Source: Mauremys mutica (taxonomy: Eukaryota > Chordata > Testudines > Geoemydidae). Taken from it: a stretch of 64,000 bases of DNA. The stretch spans positions 42,010,003-42,074,002 of the forward strand of contig NC_059075.1 in the NCBI RefSeq assembly GCF_020497125.1, in the 5' to 3' direction. The first letter of the stretch is position 1. Every line of letters starts with the position of its first letter. Positions 29,251 through 40,764 of this stretch are shown in pieces. The notes beneath the pieces are model-generated. The model was not told the origin of the DNA, ran no database searches, and saw only the letters and a program-made list of their open reading frames with translations. The translations under genes and the position numbers were made by a program.

Positions 29251-30298
29251 GGCTAGATTGTCAGGCTCAATGGCTAGCGATCAACAGCTCAATGTCTAGT
29301 TGGCAGACAGTATCAAGCGGAGTGCCCTTGGGGTCAGTCCTAGGGCCAGTTTTGTTCAACATCTTCATTAATGATCTGGATGATGGGATGGATAGCACCC
29401 TCAGCAAGTTTGTGGATGACACTAAACTGGGGGGAGAGATAGATATGCTGGAGGGTAGGGATAGAGTCCATAGTGACCTAGACAAATTGGAGGATTGGGC
29501 CAAAATAAATCTGATGAGGTTCAACAAGGACAAGTGCAGAGTCCTGCACTTAGGACAGAAGAATCCCATGCACTGCTACAGGCTGGGGACCAACTGGCTA
29601 AACAGAAGTTCTGCAGAAAAGGACCTGGAGATTACAGTGGACGAGAAGCTGGATATGAGTCAGCAGTGTGCCCTTGTTGCCAAGAATGCCAAGGGCATAT
29701 TGGGCTACATTAATAAGAGCATTGCCAGCAGATCGAGGGAAGTGATTATTCCCCTCTATTCGGCACTGGTGAGGACACATCTGGAGCATTGAGTCCAGTT
29801 TTGGGGCCCCCACTACAGAAAGGATGTGAACAAATTGGAGAGAGTCCAGCAGAGGGCAACGAAAATTATTAGGGGGCTGTGGCACATGACTTATGAGGAG
29901 AGGCTGAGGGAACTGGGCTTATTTAGTCTGCAGAAGAGAAGAGTGAGGAGGGATTTGATAGCAGCTTTCAACTACCTGAAGTGAGGTTCCAAAGAGGATG
30001 GAGCTAGGCCGTTCTCAGTGGTGGCAGATGACAGAACAAGGAGTAATGGTCTCAAGTTGCAGTGGGGGAGGTCTAGGTTGGATATTAGGAAAAACTATTT
30101 CACTAGGAGGGTAGTGAAGCATTGGAATGGGTTACCTAGGGAGGTGGTGGAATCTCCATCCTTAGAAGTTTTTAAGGCCCGGCTTGACAAAGCCCTGGCT
30201 GGGGTGATTTAGTTGAGGTTGGTCCTGCTTTAAGCAGGGGGTTAGACTAGATGACCTCCTGAGACCTCTTCTAACCCTAATCTTCTATGATTCTATGA

Positions 30299-31389
30299 GA
30301 AGAAGGTAGGAAAAGTGGGAATAAGAATTGGGAGGAACATAGCAGAACCTATTTGCTGGTCAGTTTGCAATATGTCTGTACTGCTTTACACCAAGTACCT
30401 CTGAAGAGAGGCAGAGAGCGAGAAGAACTGTGCAGAGGGCTAGGAACCAAGAGTTCTAATCCTAATTGTGCCCCTGATTCCATCCATATTCCTGGCAAAT
30501 TACTTAATCCCTCTATGTCTCAGTTTCCCCATCTAAATAGTGCGAATAATGGTATTGACTCCTGCTTCCAGGTCCATTGTGAGCCTTCATCTATTAATGT
30601 TTGTGAAGTGCTATGCAGATGCATGCTCAGAACTATTTTCCTGACAGGACAGGTACCGTTTTCTGGACTCTGTATGTACAAGTATTTTATACAGTCCAGG
30701 GATAGTTTTACTTTGACACCCCCCTTCCATCTTTGTTAGAGGCAATATTGTTGGGTGTGGGCAGGGAAGGGAGGGCATTAATTGCTTGGGGTATTGCCAA
30801 CATGAGCAAGAGAGGGAGCTCCACTGGATCATACCAGCCAAGTCATTGCTATCCTTACGCCCAGCAAGCTTTCCTCTGGGTATACAGAGAGGTCCAGCCC
30901 TAGATGATAGGACAGGTATAGAAGGGGGTTATCACTCTCCCCCAGTGAATGCTCTGCAAGGCCCCCTGATGCTTCTTGGCAAAACCTTCCAGGGGTTAAA
31001 AGGAAAGAGAGGGAAAGGGGCAAGAGACAAAGGGAGGAATAAAGTCAAAAAATGTGCCATGAAGCTTCTTGCAGCGAAATGCGGAGAAAGTCATTTCCAA
31101 CTTCTTTCATCTCGGAGATGAAGCCACTAAATTAAAGGGCAGCATAGAACACAAGGGCTTTTAATCTGTCTCATCTCCTTCATAATAACTGCAAATTTTC
31201 CCTGGGCTCCTGGGAGTGAGCCTCTTTCCTCTGTCTTTGCCTTATCTCCCCCCTCCATATTTCACAGACGGCTCGGCTCCCCTCACTCCACTGCCCCCGG
31301 CCTAGTCTCTGCAAGGCCTGTGGGAGCCGCCAGCTCCCAGGGCCTCATTGTTCCCGGCTTGGGAGGAAGCTCAGAGAGGGAATTGAAGG
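30299..31389. other. Intergenic region with one MIR
   Basis: The only recognised item is the MIR at 30425-30650. Purine-rich text at 30990-31060 has no further feature. Confidence 0.4.
30425..30650 (+). repeat. MIR-type CORE-SINE
   Basis: AGAGTTCTAATCCTAATTGT, GGCAAATTACTTAATCCCTC and TATGTCTCAGTTTCCCCATC, followed by GTGAAGTGCTATGCAGATGC, reproduce the MIR consensus order over its full length. Confidence 0.8.
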
Positions 31390-31700
31390 CAAGTCAAAGG
31401 GAAACGGCATCATCGCTGCTTCATTAATGGGAGCCTTTCAGCGGCAAACATATCAGAGCGAGGTCTTTTCAGAGGCAGTAATTAGCAATTTGGAGCCTTC
31501 CCCCCTCAGGAGATGCAGCTGCGATCTAACAAGTGGGAGCAGCGCTCGCCTCCTTTTACGCTTCATATTTATTGTTTTTCATTTTCTCCATCTTCCTCCC
31601 ATTGTCCAGCCTCCTCCTCGCTACCAGATAAGGGCTCTTTATTAATCGCTCTCTTTTAATTCTTCATTAATGATAATAACTTTCTCTGCCACGCGGAGAG
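31390..31700. promoter_or_regulatory. Candidate conserved regulatory element
   Basis: A repeat-free block rich in homeodomain words: CTTCATTAATGGGAGCC, AGGCAGTAATTAGCAATTTG, CTCTTTATTAATCGCTCTC, TTCTTCATTAATGATAATAA. A possible E-box and pyrimidine tract lie in the middle. There is no coding frame of interest. Its compositional signature is that of a deeply conserved developmental enhancer, but conservation is not shown here. Confidence 0.4.
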
Positions 31701-33392
31701 GAGTTAATCTTTCTTGGGTATTGAGAAGGACAGGGTTGAAAGGGAGAAGGAGTGAAGGAGTGCACAGTGGACGAGGCAACTCTGTAGCTTTTCCCTTCTG
31801 AAAGGGAAGCTTTTTCCTTCTTGGAGGAGTTTCTGAAGACTTGGGTTGCTGAGTTGCGAATGGCTTGTTGGAAAGGCCCAGACCATTGATCTGGCCATCT
31901 TACAGGAATCTGGTGGCATGCGTCAGCCTGTGCTGTACCCTGGCTTTGCAATGTGGTCCTTACAGGAAAAGGCAACATTGGGTGCAAAGAGAGAGACTTT
32001 TAAAGATGGCATCCACAGAATGCCTTGATTTGTCTAACTGACAGCAGGGCTAGGCCCCTCTAGCTGGCACCGGTGGCTTGGGCTGGGTCCCCAGCTAGAG
32101 CTGTGACAGAGAAGCTGCCCTTTTACCCTAGAGATTTATTACATGGGAAAAAATATACATACTTGGGCACCTAGACTGAACCCCTCCCCCCAGAGCAGAA
32201 GTATCCTAACTCATACATTTTATTGGAACATGCGCCCTTGAACCAGACAACCCTGGATTCTGCCCCTGGATTGGATCTAACTGGCTCCTGCCCTCTAGGC
32301 CAGGCTGTATCCTGCGCTCCATTCCCCGCCCCACTGTATTAGATGGGACTCTAGTGATCCTTGCCACCATCTTTCCCCAACACAATGTACTAGACTGGTT
32401 CTAACCCCTTTGCATGAGACTGAACTAGATCCTGGACCAGCTGCAAGCCCCTCCCCCTCCAACATATCCTGCTCGTGCTCTGTTACTCCTTATCCAGCCT
32501 TTGCTGATTGGCAGGTAGTGGGGTGATGAGGCGGCTTTGGCAGTTTACAGGAAGACTGTGCCTGCATATCCCCAACCTCCCCTGCACCACAGCCAGGGGA
32601 GCAAATGGGACATGTTTGTTTGGTGCCACCACTGCTAAGCCCCTTGTAGGCATCACAGAGCTCCAAGGCAAGGAAGAAGCGGCAGCATAGAGCTGCTGGG
32701 AGGGGCGGGGGAAGCGGCTTGACAATCCCCTTCGAATTATAAACATATCCTCTTTAAGTACATTTCTAAGGATAACATTTGTATTACGGTGTCCTGTGGC
32801 TGCTGATAGGGCCCTGCTTATCGCCTCGGTCTCTCTTCCTTTCTCTGGGCCCTGCTGGGAAAGGTCCCTATCTGGAGCCGAGCTGGCAATCCTCTGCCAG
32901 GCAATTGTTTCAGTCTGGGGGAAAAATTAATTTCTGCCTATCGTTAATTGAGAGAATTGTGTGGAGAGCTGGGGGGGGGGGCTGGAAGGAGGGGGATAGA
33001 GTGGGGAGAGATCTTGTTATTAACAGTGTCCCTTTCATAACCAAATACCCTGATTTCCATCAGCAGCATGAGAGGCTCATTACAGCAGGAAGGTGATTAG
33101 AGAACTTGGAAGAGCTATCAGACTGAGCAGGAGAGTGACAGGGAATTTGGGAGGGACTCCCAGCAGAAAAGCTGCCACACCAACTATTCACTCTCACCCT
33201 CGCATCAGTGTCCCCCTGGCTCTTCCCTCTGCACCAGCTGCCCACAGTCTCAGTGGAGATGAGCTGGGAAGGCCTGGGAAGAAGCAGCTGGGAGATCTGC
33301 AGAAATGGGAGGCTGAAAGAATCCATCCCCTCTGACTGAGGAGCTTATCTGTTCATTGCTGGTAGACCAGGAGAGGGTTGAAGGCTCCAGGG
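31701..33392. other. Intergenic region, no repeat recognised
   Basis: No transposon ends or coding exons recognised. It contains a possible regulatory block at 32880-33070 (GGCAATTGTTTCAGTCTGGG, AAAAATTAATTTCTGCCTAT, CGTTAATTGAGAGAATTGTG, later ATTTCCATCAGCAGCATGAG) and a G-run at 32972-32981. Confidence 0.35.
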
Positions 33393-34016
33393 CAGGCGTG
33401 GGCAAACTACAGCCTGCAGGCCTCTTCTGGCCCATCAGACGGTTTTATCTGGCCCTTGAGCTCCCACCATGGAGCGAGGTCGGGGGCTTGCCCCACTCTG
33501 GCACTCCAGCCGGAGAGCAGGGGCTTGTCCCGCTCCGCCCACCTGGTGCTCCCCAGCCCCCAACTCACAATTCCACCATCTTCTGGCACACGCAGAGCCA
33601 CACTGTGCAGGCGCCACTTCACCGCACTGTTTCCGGGATTGGAACCCCATCCCTATGCGGCAGGCCCCCCCCCCGCCCCCACGCGGCAGTGTGCCCAATC
33701 CCCTCCCGGTCTCCTACGGCCCCACCCTCGAGAGCTTCGAAACCGCCAAGGGGCCACACCTGTCACAGCTAGGGTGACTCCGCCCATGGCGGTGCCTGGT
33801 ACGGCCCCCTTGGCATCACTGCCGGCAGGGCCCCTAAGGGTCCCCAGTACTGCTCTTGTAGAGCTCCACCCCACCCCCCACCTCGGTAACATCCCTTATA
33901 TAGCCCCCCATGCTACACCCCATAGAGTCCCTCTCCCCCACTAGGCATTCATGGCCCGCCATACAATTTCCATACCCAGATGCAGCCCCTCAGGTCAAAA
34001 AGTTTGCCCACCCCTG
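33393..34016. mobile_element. Non-autonomous hAT element (624 bp)
   Basis: The ends CAGGCGTGGGCAAACTACAG and, from the right, CAGGGGTGGGCAAACTTTTT are inverted repeats. Flanks CTCCAGGG (33385-33392) and CTCCACGG (34017-34024) are a 7/8 target duplication. The GC-rich interior with CCCCCGCCCC tracts produces spurious overlapping frames of up to 188 codons. Confidence 0.88.
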
Positions 34017-34308
34017 CTCCACGGGAATAGCAGATGTGTGCAAGATGGGACAGGAGTCTGCCCTTGCTTTGCTGGGAGCCCCAGGGAGGGCTAGAGTCCA
34101 CAGGGAAGAGCAGTGTGTGTATGTATGATAGAGCAAAAGTCTTCACCAGCATTGCTAGAAGTCCTGGAGGGAGTGGGCTGCTTAGGAATGTGCTGGTCAG
34201 GAAATCACATGGTTCCATCCCAGGTGCCTCACAAATGGTCCAAGAGGGGGTTGCCTGGTTTGCACGTACCTTAAACCAGTCAGCCCCATTCCCTCCCCAT
34301 CTCTGACT

Positions 34309-34570
34309 CAGGGCATGTCTTCACTGACAACGTTCAAGTGCTGCACTTTAACGTGGCTTTAACGGCAGTGCTTTAACATGGCTTGTGTAGTCTCTCTCAG
34401 CTGCTCTCCCGGCGCTCTAAAAGAACACCTCCAGTGGCTCCCAGTGCTGGTGCACTGTCTATACTGGTGTGTTACAGCGCTGAAACTTGCAGCGCTCAGG
34501 GGTGTGTTTTTTCACACCCCCGAGCGAGAAAGTTGCAGCGCTGTAAAGTGCCAGTGTAGATGAGCCCTCA
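34309..34570. mobile_element. hAT-like MITE (GTCTACA group)
   Basis: CAGGGCATGTCTTCACTG on the left and AGTGTAGATGAGCCCTC on the right are inverted. The inner repeats CAGCGCTGAAACTTGCAGCG and AAAGTTGCAGCGCTGTAAAG surround a hairpin at 34497-34525 (CAGGGGTGTGTTTTTTCACACCCC form). It is the same family as 16474-16752. The target duplication is not clear. Confidence 0.7.
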
Positions 34571-36039
34571 GTCAGCGCCCACACCCTCCTGGCCTCTGAA
34601 AGAGATCCGTTCTCCAGCTCTCCATCCTACTGATATCTAACCCTGGCCAGGCTTTGCCAGTAGAACTGAGGGCAAATGGGACCTACAGGGATGTGAACCC
34701 CTTCAAAGCCTTTCAGCTGATGGCCACAAATGACACTCAACAGCCACACCAGGGGCTTCCCCCCATCTGTCTGAGTCTCTCATACACGGCCATGCAGAGC
34801 TTTTCCAGCACGCTGCCCCCTCAGCAGTTATTTAAAAATACATATTCTCCACTCGGTCATAGGAACTAAATAAAAGTACAGGGAGAACACACGATGCTCT
34901 GCTCTGCTCCAGCTGAGAGCTCTGGGGGAGACACCCTATCCCATGTCCTTCCCACCACAGAATCTTTCAAATCATGGAGTGGGATGAGAAGAAACCACAG
35001 GCTGCCTGCTCTCTCCATAAGGATATGTCGGCCTTGTGTGATTAGCCACTCCAGTTTCTGCTCCATCCTGCACCTCTCTTTGCTATGAAATACATAGCTC
35101 TCTTCCACAAGATTCCCAAACACACACACACACAGCTGAGAGGTACCTGATCTCCGTCAACCCCTATCTCTGAGACACTCAGACCTCCATGTATTCTCCT
35201 TCCTCATGAGACATCTGAGATACCACATGTTCCCACACCAAACCTCTAGCCGTCAGGCACTGACTTCCCCCACATGAGATACTCAGCCCACACCTACTCC
35301 TTCTCTGACAAGGAGCTAGAAAATCCCCTTGATTCCTGCCACTGCAAGAAATACCTTTATTTCCTTTCAGAACAGGGAGCTCCCTTGGAAATTCGGCCAA
35401 TGCACATATAAATTACAATAACAGTGATGGGAAATAAAAAGAGCAGTTGAGCTTCCCACACGCAGCATATAGATAATACAAGAAAGCATTACCACTTTTA
35501 TTGCATTTAATTTTTTTTTCTAAATTTGGTGGCTTTTCAGTCCAGTTCCCAGTAGATCGGAACGTAGTAATTACAACTCCTGACTGGACCAGTATTCCAT
35601 CTAGTCAACTACTCTAGTCTCTAGCAGTGGACAGTACCTGATGCTAATGAATAATTATGGAGTAACTTCCCCATAAGGGAAGTTTCTGCCTAACTCCATC
35701 AGTGTCCACATCTCACACACAAAACCCTAGTACAATTGCCACTAATTGCCCCCCTTGTTTATTTTATTTATTTAGATGTATAAGAAGTAGTGAAAGGTAC
35801 CTTTCATACTCCAGTTGCCCCCACAATTATTTAAAAACAATCAATATAAATAGAAAAAACAGAAGCAATCCCACAAAATATAGCAATAACTACAGAAACC
35901 ACCCAGTATAGACACAATAGTAAGAACCACTCCCCTCCCTAAATGTCAGTCCTCAAGTAACATCATCACCATCATGGCAAATTCCAAAGGGACATAACCT
36001 CTTTGCACATCAAGCACCACCTGGATCGATCTCTAGCTA
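34571..36039. other. Intergenic, no recognised feature
   Basis: Apart from a (CA) run of seven units at about 35121-35134 and an AT-rich tract around 35750-35890, nothing was identified. Confidence 0.4.
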
Positions 36040-36915
36040 GGTCTTTAAAGCAGTCGGGGTGGATATTCAGTTTATGTCCATCATCAGTACTCATGATACC
36101 AAAGTGCCAAGAAATCTATATGGGTCAACTTCAGTGCTTGGTATTAAATGAGGATATTGATATAATAGGCATCACAGAAACTTGATGGAATTATGATAAT
36201 CAATGGGACATGGTAGTACCAGGGTACAAAATATATAGGAATGACAGAATAGGTCACGCTGGTGCAGGAGTGGCACTATAATATCTGAAAGAAAGCATAA
36301 AATCAAATATAGTAAAAATCTTGAATGAATCAAACAGTGCCATAGAATTTCAGTGGACAGAAATTCCACGTTTGAATAATAAGAGTATAGCAGTAGGAAT
36401 ATATTGCTGACCAGGATGGTGGCAGTGATTGTGAAATGCTCAGGGAGATTAGAGAGGCTACAAAAAACAGAAACCCCAATAATAACAGGGGACTTCAACA
36501 ATCTCCATATTGACTGGGGACATGCCATCTCAGGACAGGATGCAGAGACACAATTTCTTGGAGCAGCTAGCCCTGGAACCCGCAAGGGGAGGGGCAATTC
36601 TTGATTTAGTCCTAAATGGCGCATAGAATCTGGTCCAAAAAGGTCCACTACTGAATCACTCAGTAATAATAACCATAATGTAATTAAAATCACATCCTTG
36701 TAGGAGAGAAAATACCAAAGAAACCCATCAAAAAGGGGAACTACACAAAAATGAGGAGGCTAGTTAAATGGCAATAAAAAGGCACAATCACAATAGTGAA
36801 ATACCTGCAAGCTGCATGGAAACTTTTAAAAACCACCATAATACAGGCTCAAACTATATGTATAATCCAAATAAAAGAAATAGTAATAGGTCCAAAAACA
36901 CCACCATGGCTAAAC

Positions 36916-38155
36916 TAGGGTTGCCAGGCGTCCGGTTTTGGACCAGAACCCCGGGTCGAAAAGGGACCCTGGCAGCTCTGGTCATAGGGTTGCCAACTTT
37001 CTAACTGCACAAAACTGAACACCCTTGCCCCACCCCTTCTCAGAGGCTCCACCCCCACACTACGCCACTGACTGGACTTTTAACGGTGTGGTTGGCTGTG
37101 CTGACCAGAGCCACTAGGGTCCTTTTTTGACCAGGTGTTCTGGTCGAAAATCGGATGCCTGGCAACCCTATCCGATCAGCACTGCCGACCAGGCCGTTAA
37201 AAGTCCGTCTGGTGGCGCAGTGAGACTAAAGGCAGGCTCCCTGCCTGCCGTGGCACCACGCAGCTCCTGGAAGTGGGTGGCATGTCCCTGCAGCCCCTAG
37301 GCTCAGGGGCGATCAGGGAAACTCCGCGTGCTGTCCCGGCCCCCAGTGCTGGCTCTACAGCTCCCATTGGCCAATGGGAGCTGCGGGGTTGGCGCCTGCA
37401 AGTGCAGGCAGCACGCAGAGCCCCCTGGCCTCTCCGCCTAAGAGCCACAGAGACATGCCTGCCACTTCTGGGAGCAGCGCGGAGCCAGTGCAGGCAGGGA
37501 GCCTGCCTTAGCCCCACTGTGCCGCCGACCAGGAGCCGCCTGAGATAAGTGCCGCCTGGTTGGGGCCCGAACCCTGAACCCCCTCCAGCACCCCAATCCC
37601 CTGCCTCAGATCAGAACCCCCTCCCACACCCTAACTCCCTCCCAGACCTTGCATCCCCTCCCCCACCCAAACCCCTACCCCAGCCCTGAGCCCCCTCCCG
37701 CACCCAAACTCCCTCCCGGAGCCCGCACCCCACACCCTCTCCTGCACCCCAACCCTGAGCTCTCTCCTGCACCCCAACCCCTTGCCCCAGCCCTGAGCCC
37801 TCTTCCACACCCTAATTCCCTCCTGGACCCTGCACCCCAAACCTCCTCCCACAGGACCCAACCCCCTGACCCAGCTCTGAGTCCCCTTCCACACCCCAAC
37901 TCCCTGCTCCAGCCTGGAACCCCCTCCTGCACCCTGAACCCCTCATTTCTGGCTCCACCCTGAAGATTGCACCCTAGCTGGAGCCCTCACCCCCTCCTGC
38001 ACTCCAACCCTCTGCCCAATCCCAGTGAAAGCAAGGGAGGGTGAGGGAGAGCAAGTGACTGAAGGTCGGGGGCTGGAGCGAGTGGGGATAGGGCCTTGGG
38101 GAAGGGACAGGGCAAGGGTGTTAAGTTTTGGGCAATTAGAAAATTGGCAACCCTA
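36916..38155. mobile_element. hAT-like element (1240 bp), inserted in LINE, with nested relative
   Basis: A perfect 8-bp duplication GGCTAAAC lies at 36908-36915 and 38156-38163. The ends are TAGGGTTGCCAGGCGTCCGG and, from the right, TAGGGTTGCCAATTTTCTAA. It is the same family as 23202-24196 and contains the same kind of C-rich minisatellite at about 37560-38010. Removing it restores the LINE reading LNNRVKEAVRDK. It carries 36985-37170. No transposase frame. Confidence 0.9.
36985..37170. mobile_element. 186-bp inverted, internally deleted copy nested in 36916-38155
   Basis: It starts TAGGGTTGCCAACTTTCTAA, which is the reverse complement of the host element's right end, and finishes CGGATGCCTGGCAACCCTA, the reverse complement of the host's left end. 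So it is a short member of the same family inserted backwards. Flanks TCTGGTCA (36977-36984) and TCCGATCA (37171-37178) are a 6/8 duplication. Deleting it joins GGCAGCTCTGGTCA to GCACTGCCGACCAGG, as in copy 23202-24196. Confidence 0.85.
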
Positions 38156-40764
38156 GGCTAAACAACAGAGTAAAAGAGGCCGTTAGAGACAAACGACATC
38201 CTTTACAAATTGGATGTCAAATCCTGCTGAGAAAAATAGAAAGGAAAATCCTACTGAGGAAAATAGAAAGGAACATAAACTCTGGCAAGTCAAGTGTAAA
38301 AGCATAATTAGGCAGGCCAAAAAAGAATTTGAAGAGCAACTAGCAAAAGACACAAAAACTAACAGCAAAATTTTTTTAAGTACACCAGAAACAGAAAGCC
38401 TGCTAAACAATCAGTGGGGCCACTGGACAATCAAGGTGCTAAAGGAGCACTCAAGGAAGACCAGGCCATTGGAGAGAAACTAAATGAATTCTTTACATCA
38501 GTCTTCACTGCAGAGGATGTAAGGGAGATTCCCACACCTGAGCCATTCTTTTTAGGTGAGAAATCTGAGGAATTGTCCCAGATTGAGATGTCAATAGAGG
38601 AAGTTTTGGAACAAATTGATAAATTAAACCCTAATAAGTCACAAGGACCAGATGGTATTTACCCAAGAATTCTGAAGGAACTCAAATATGAAACTGCAGA
38701 ACTACTGGCTGTGGTATGTAGCCTATCATTTTAATCAGCCTCTGAACCAGATGATGGGCAGAGAGCTAATGTGATGCTGATTTTTTAAAAAGGCTCCAAA
38801 GGTGATCCTGACAATTACAGCCCAGTAAACCTAACTTCAGTACCAGGTAAATTGGATGAAACTATAGTAAAGTACAGAATTATCAGACATAGATAAACCC
38901 AGTATGTTGGGGAAAAGTTAACATGGCTTTTTGTAAAGGAAAATCATGCATAACCAATGCGTTAGAATTCTCTGAGGGTGTCAACAAGCATGTGGACAAG
39001 GGTAATCCAGTGGAGGTATTATACTTGGACTTTCAGAAAGCCTTTAACAAGGTCTCATCAAAGACTCTTATGCAAAGTAAGCAGTCATGGGATAAGAGGG
39101 AAAGTCTCTCATGGATCAGTAACTGGTTAAAAGATAGGAAACCAAGGGTAGGAATAAATAGTCAGTTTTCACAATGGAGATGGGTAAACAGAGGAGTCTC
39201 CCAGGGGTCTATATTGGGCCCAGTCCTATTCAACATATTCATAAATGATCTGGAAAAAGGGGTAAACAATGAGGTGGCAAAATTTGCAGATGATACAAAA
39301 TTACTCAAGATAATTAATCGCAAAGCTGACTGCCAAGAGTTACAAAGGGATCTCACAACAGTGAGTGACTGGTCAAGAAAATGGCAGAGGAAATTCAGTG
39401 TTGATAAATGCAAAGTAATGCACATTGGAAAACATAACCCCAATTGTATATACAAAATGATGGGGTCTAAATTAGCAATCAAGAAAGAGATCTTGGAATC
39501 ATTGTGAATATTTCTCTGAAAACATGTGCAGCAGCAATCAAAAGAACTAACAGAATGTTAGGAGCCATTAGGAAGGGATAGATTAAACAGAAAATATCAT
39601 AATGCCTCTACATAAATCCCTGGTACACCCACATCTTGACTACTGCATGAAATTTGGTTGCCCCATCTCAAAAACGATAAATTAGAATTGGAAAAAGTGC
39701 AGAGAAGGGCAACAAAAATGATTAGCTGTATGAAACAACTTCCATATGATGAGAGATTAAAAAAAACTGGGATTGTTCATCTTGGAAGAGAGATGACTAA
39801 AGTCGATATAACAAAGGTCCATATAATCATTAATACTGTGAAGAAATGAATAAGGAAGTGTTATTTACCCCTTCACATAACATACAAACCAGAGGTCACC
39901 CAATGAAATTAACAGACATCAGTGTGAAAACAAAACATAAGGAAATACTTCTTCACACTACACACAGTCAACCCGTGAAACTCGTTGCCAGGGGATATTG
40001 GGAAGGCCAAAAGTATAACTGGATTAAAAAAAAATTAGATAAGAATTAGCCAAGTTGGTCAGGGATACAACCATGTTCTGAATTTCCATAAACCTCTGAC
40101 TGCTAGAAGCTGGGACTGGGATGATAAATTGCCCTGTTCCTTTCACTCCCTCTGAAGCATCTGGCACTGGTCACAGGATACTGGGCTAGATGGGCCATTA
40201 TTCTGAACCAGTATGGCCATTCTTATATTCTTAAGTTTTTGGCAACCATGTGATCACCAGCTGTCTACTGGTATTCCTTGGTAAACACTCTTCAGGATTC
40301 ATTGGTTTTCCATCCTAATAATATGCCTATAACAAGAAAGCTGCTGAAACCCAACCAGTGCTGATAGAGGCAGTTGCTGGGTTTGACTTCAAATAGCCTC
40401 ATTTCTAATCTTATCCTACTACTTAATATGATGAAATCATTTCCCTCTCCAAAAGCCTTGAAAGTCAGCAGACTGGGGCTATTTCGAACCAAGGAAGTGC
40501 ATTCTAAAGGTAAGAACCCTCATGAGTGCAGGGGCCAAGACACAGCCCTGCCTGACACCAGATACTGATTTAAAAGGTGCTGACATCTAATGTATGAATC
40601 ACCTGGAAATGCAAATGGATAACTGGGGAAGAAAGTTTGTCACAGTACTTTTTTTTTAAAGTCACAAATCAGTTATGTGATGTCCCTGTCTCCCTAGAAC
40701 CCCAGGGCTGGATTTTGGAATCCTATTGTCACAGGTCAATCAATGGAGGAGTGCAACAGTGTGT

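Larger units (their letters stand above)
26940..30298 (+). mobile_element. CR1 LINE, 5'-truncated, split by two hAT insertions
   Basis: After removing 27230-28075 and 28935-29250 the element is about 2.2 kb. It begins in the linker after the endonuclease (ADFDSLRELMGRIPWE, RRPAWLNREISELK). It continues through reverse transcriptase: KYLDFSQAFDTVSHSILANK at 28818-28877, SGVPLGSVLGPVLFNIFIND at 29318-29377, and the catalytic motif FVDD at 29409-29420 where active CR1 copies usually have FADD. The C-terminal part ([33 protein letters not shown]) is followed by the CR1 3' end GGGGGTTAGACTAGATGACC and two ATTCTATG-type repeats. Frameshifts and stops make it inactive. Confidence 0.93.
36040..40232 (+). 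mobile_element. CR1-clade LINE split by a hAT element; endonuclease and RT relics
   Basis: 36040-36630 encodes a broken apurinic endonuclease-like domain: words LNEDIDIIGITET, GHAGAGVALY and ITGDFNNLHIDWG. After the insert 36916-38155 the linker resumes (LNNRVKEAVRDK) and reverse transcriptase follows: NPNKSQGPDGIYPRILKELK at 38629-38688, LYLDFQKAFNKV, GVSQGSILGPVLFNIFINDL at 39196-39255 and the intact catalytic FADD at 39283-39294. The 3' end has GGCTAGATGGGCCATTATTC and TTCTTATATTCTTA, a CR1 tail of a different subfamily from 26940-30298. Stops and frameshifts are scattered; it is a fossil. Confidence 0.9.

Noticed and set aside
33378..33944. 188-codon and overlapping frames near 33.5 kb
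   Set aside because: All are contained in the hAT element 33393-34016 with defined borders; GC-rich by-products.
36172..36693. 173-codon minus-strand frame
   Set aside because: It runs antisense through the endonuclease region of the LINE 36040-40232. The hydrophobic content is a shadow of the opposite strand.
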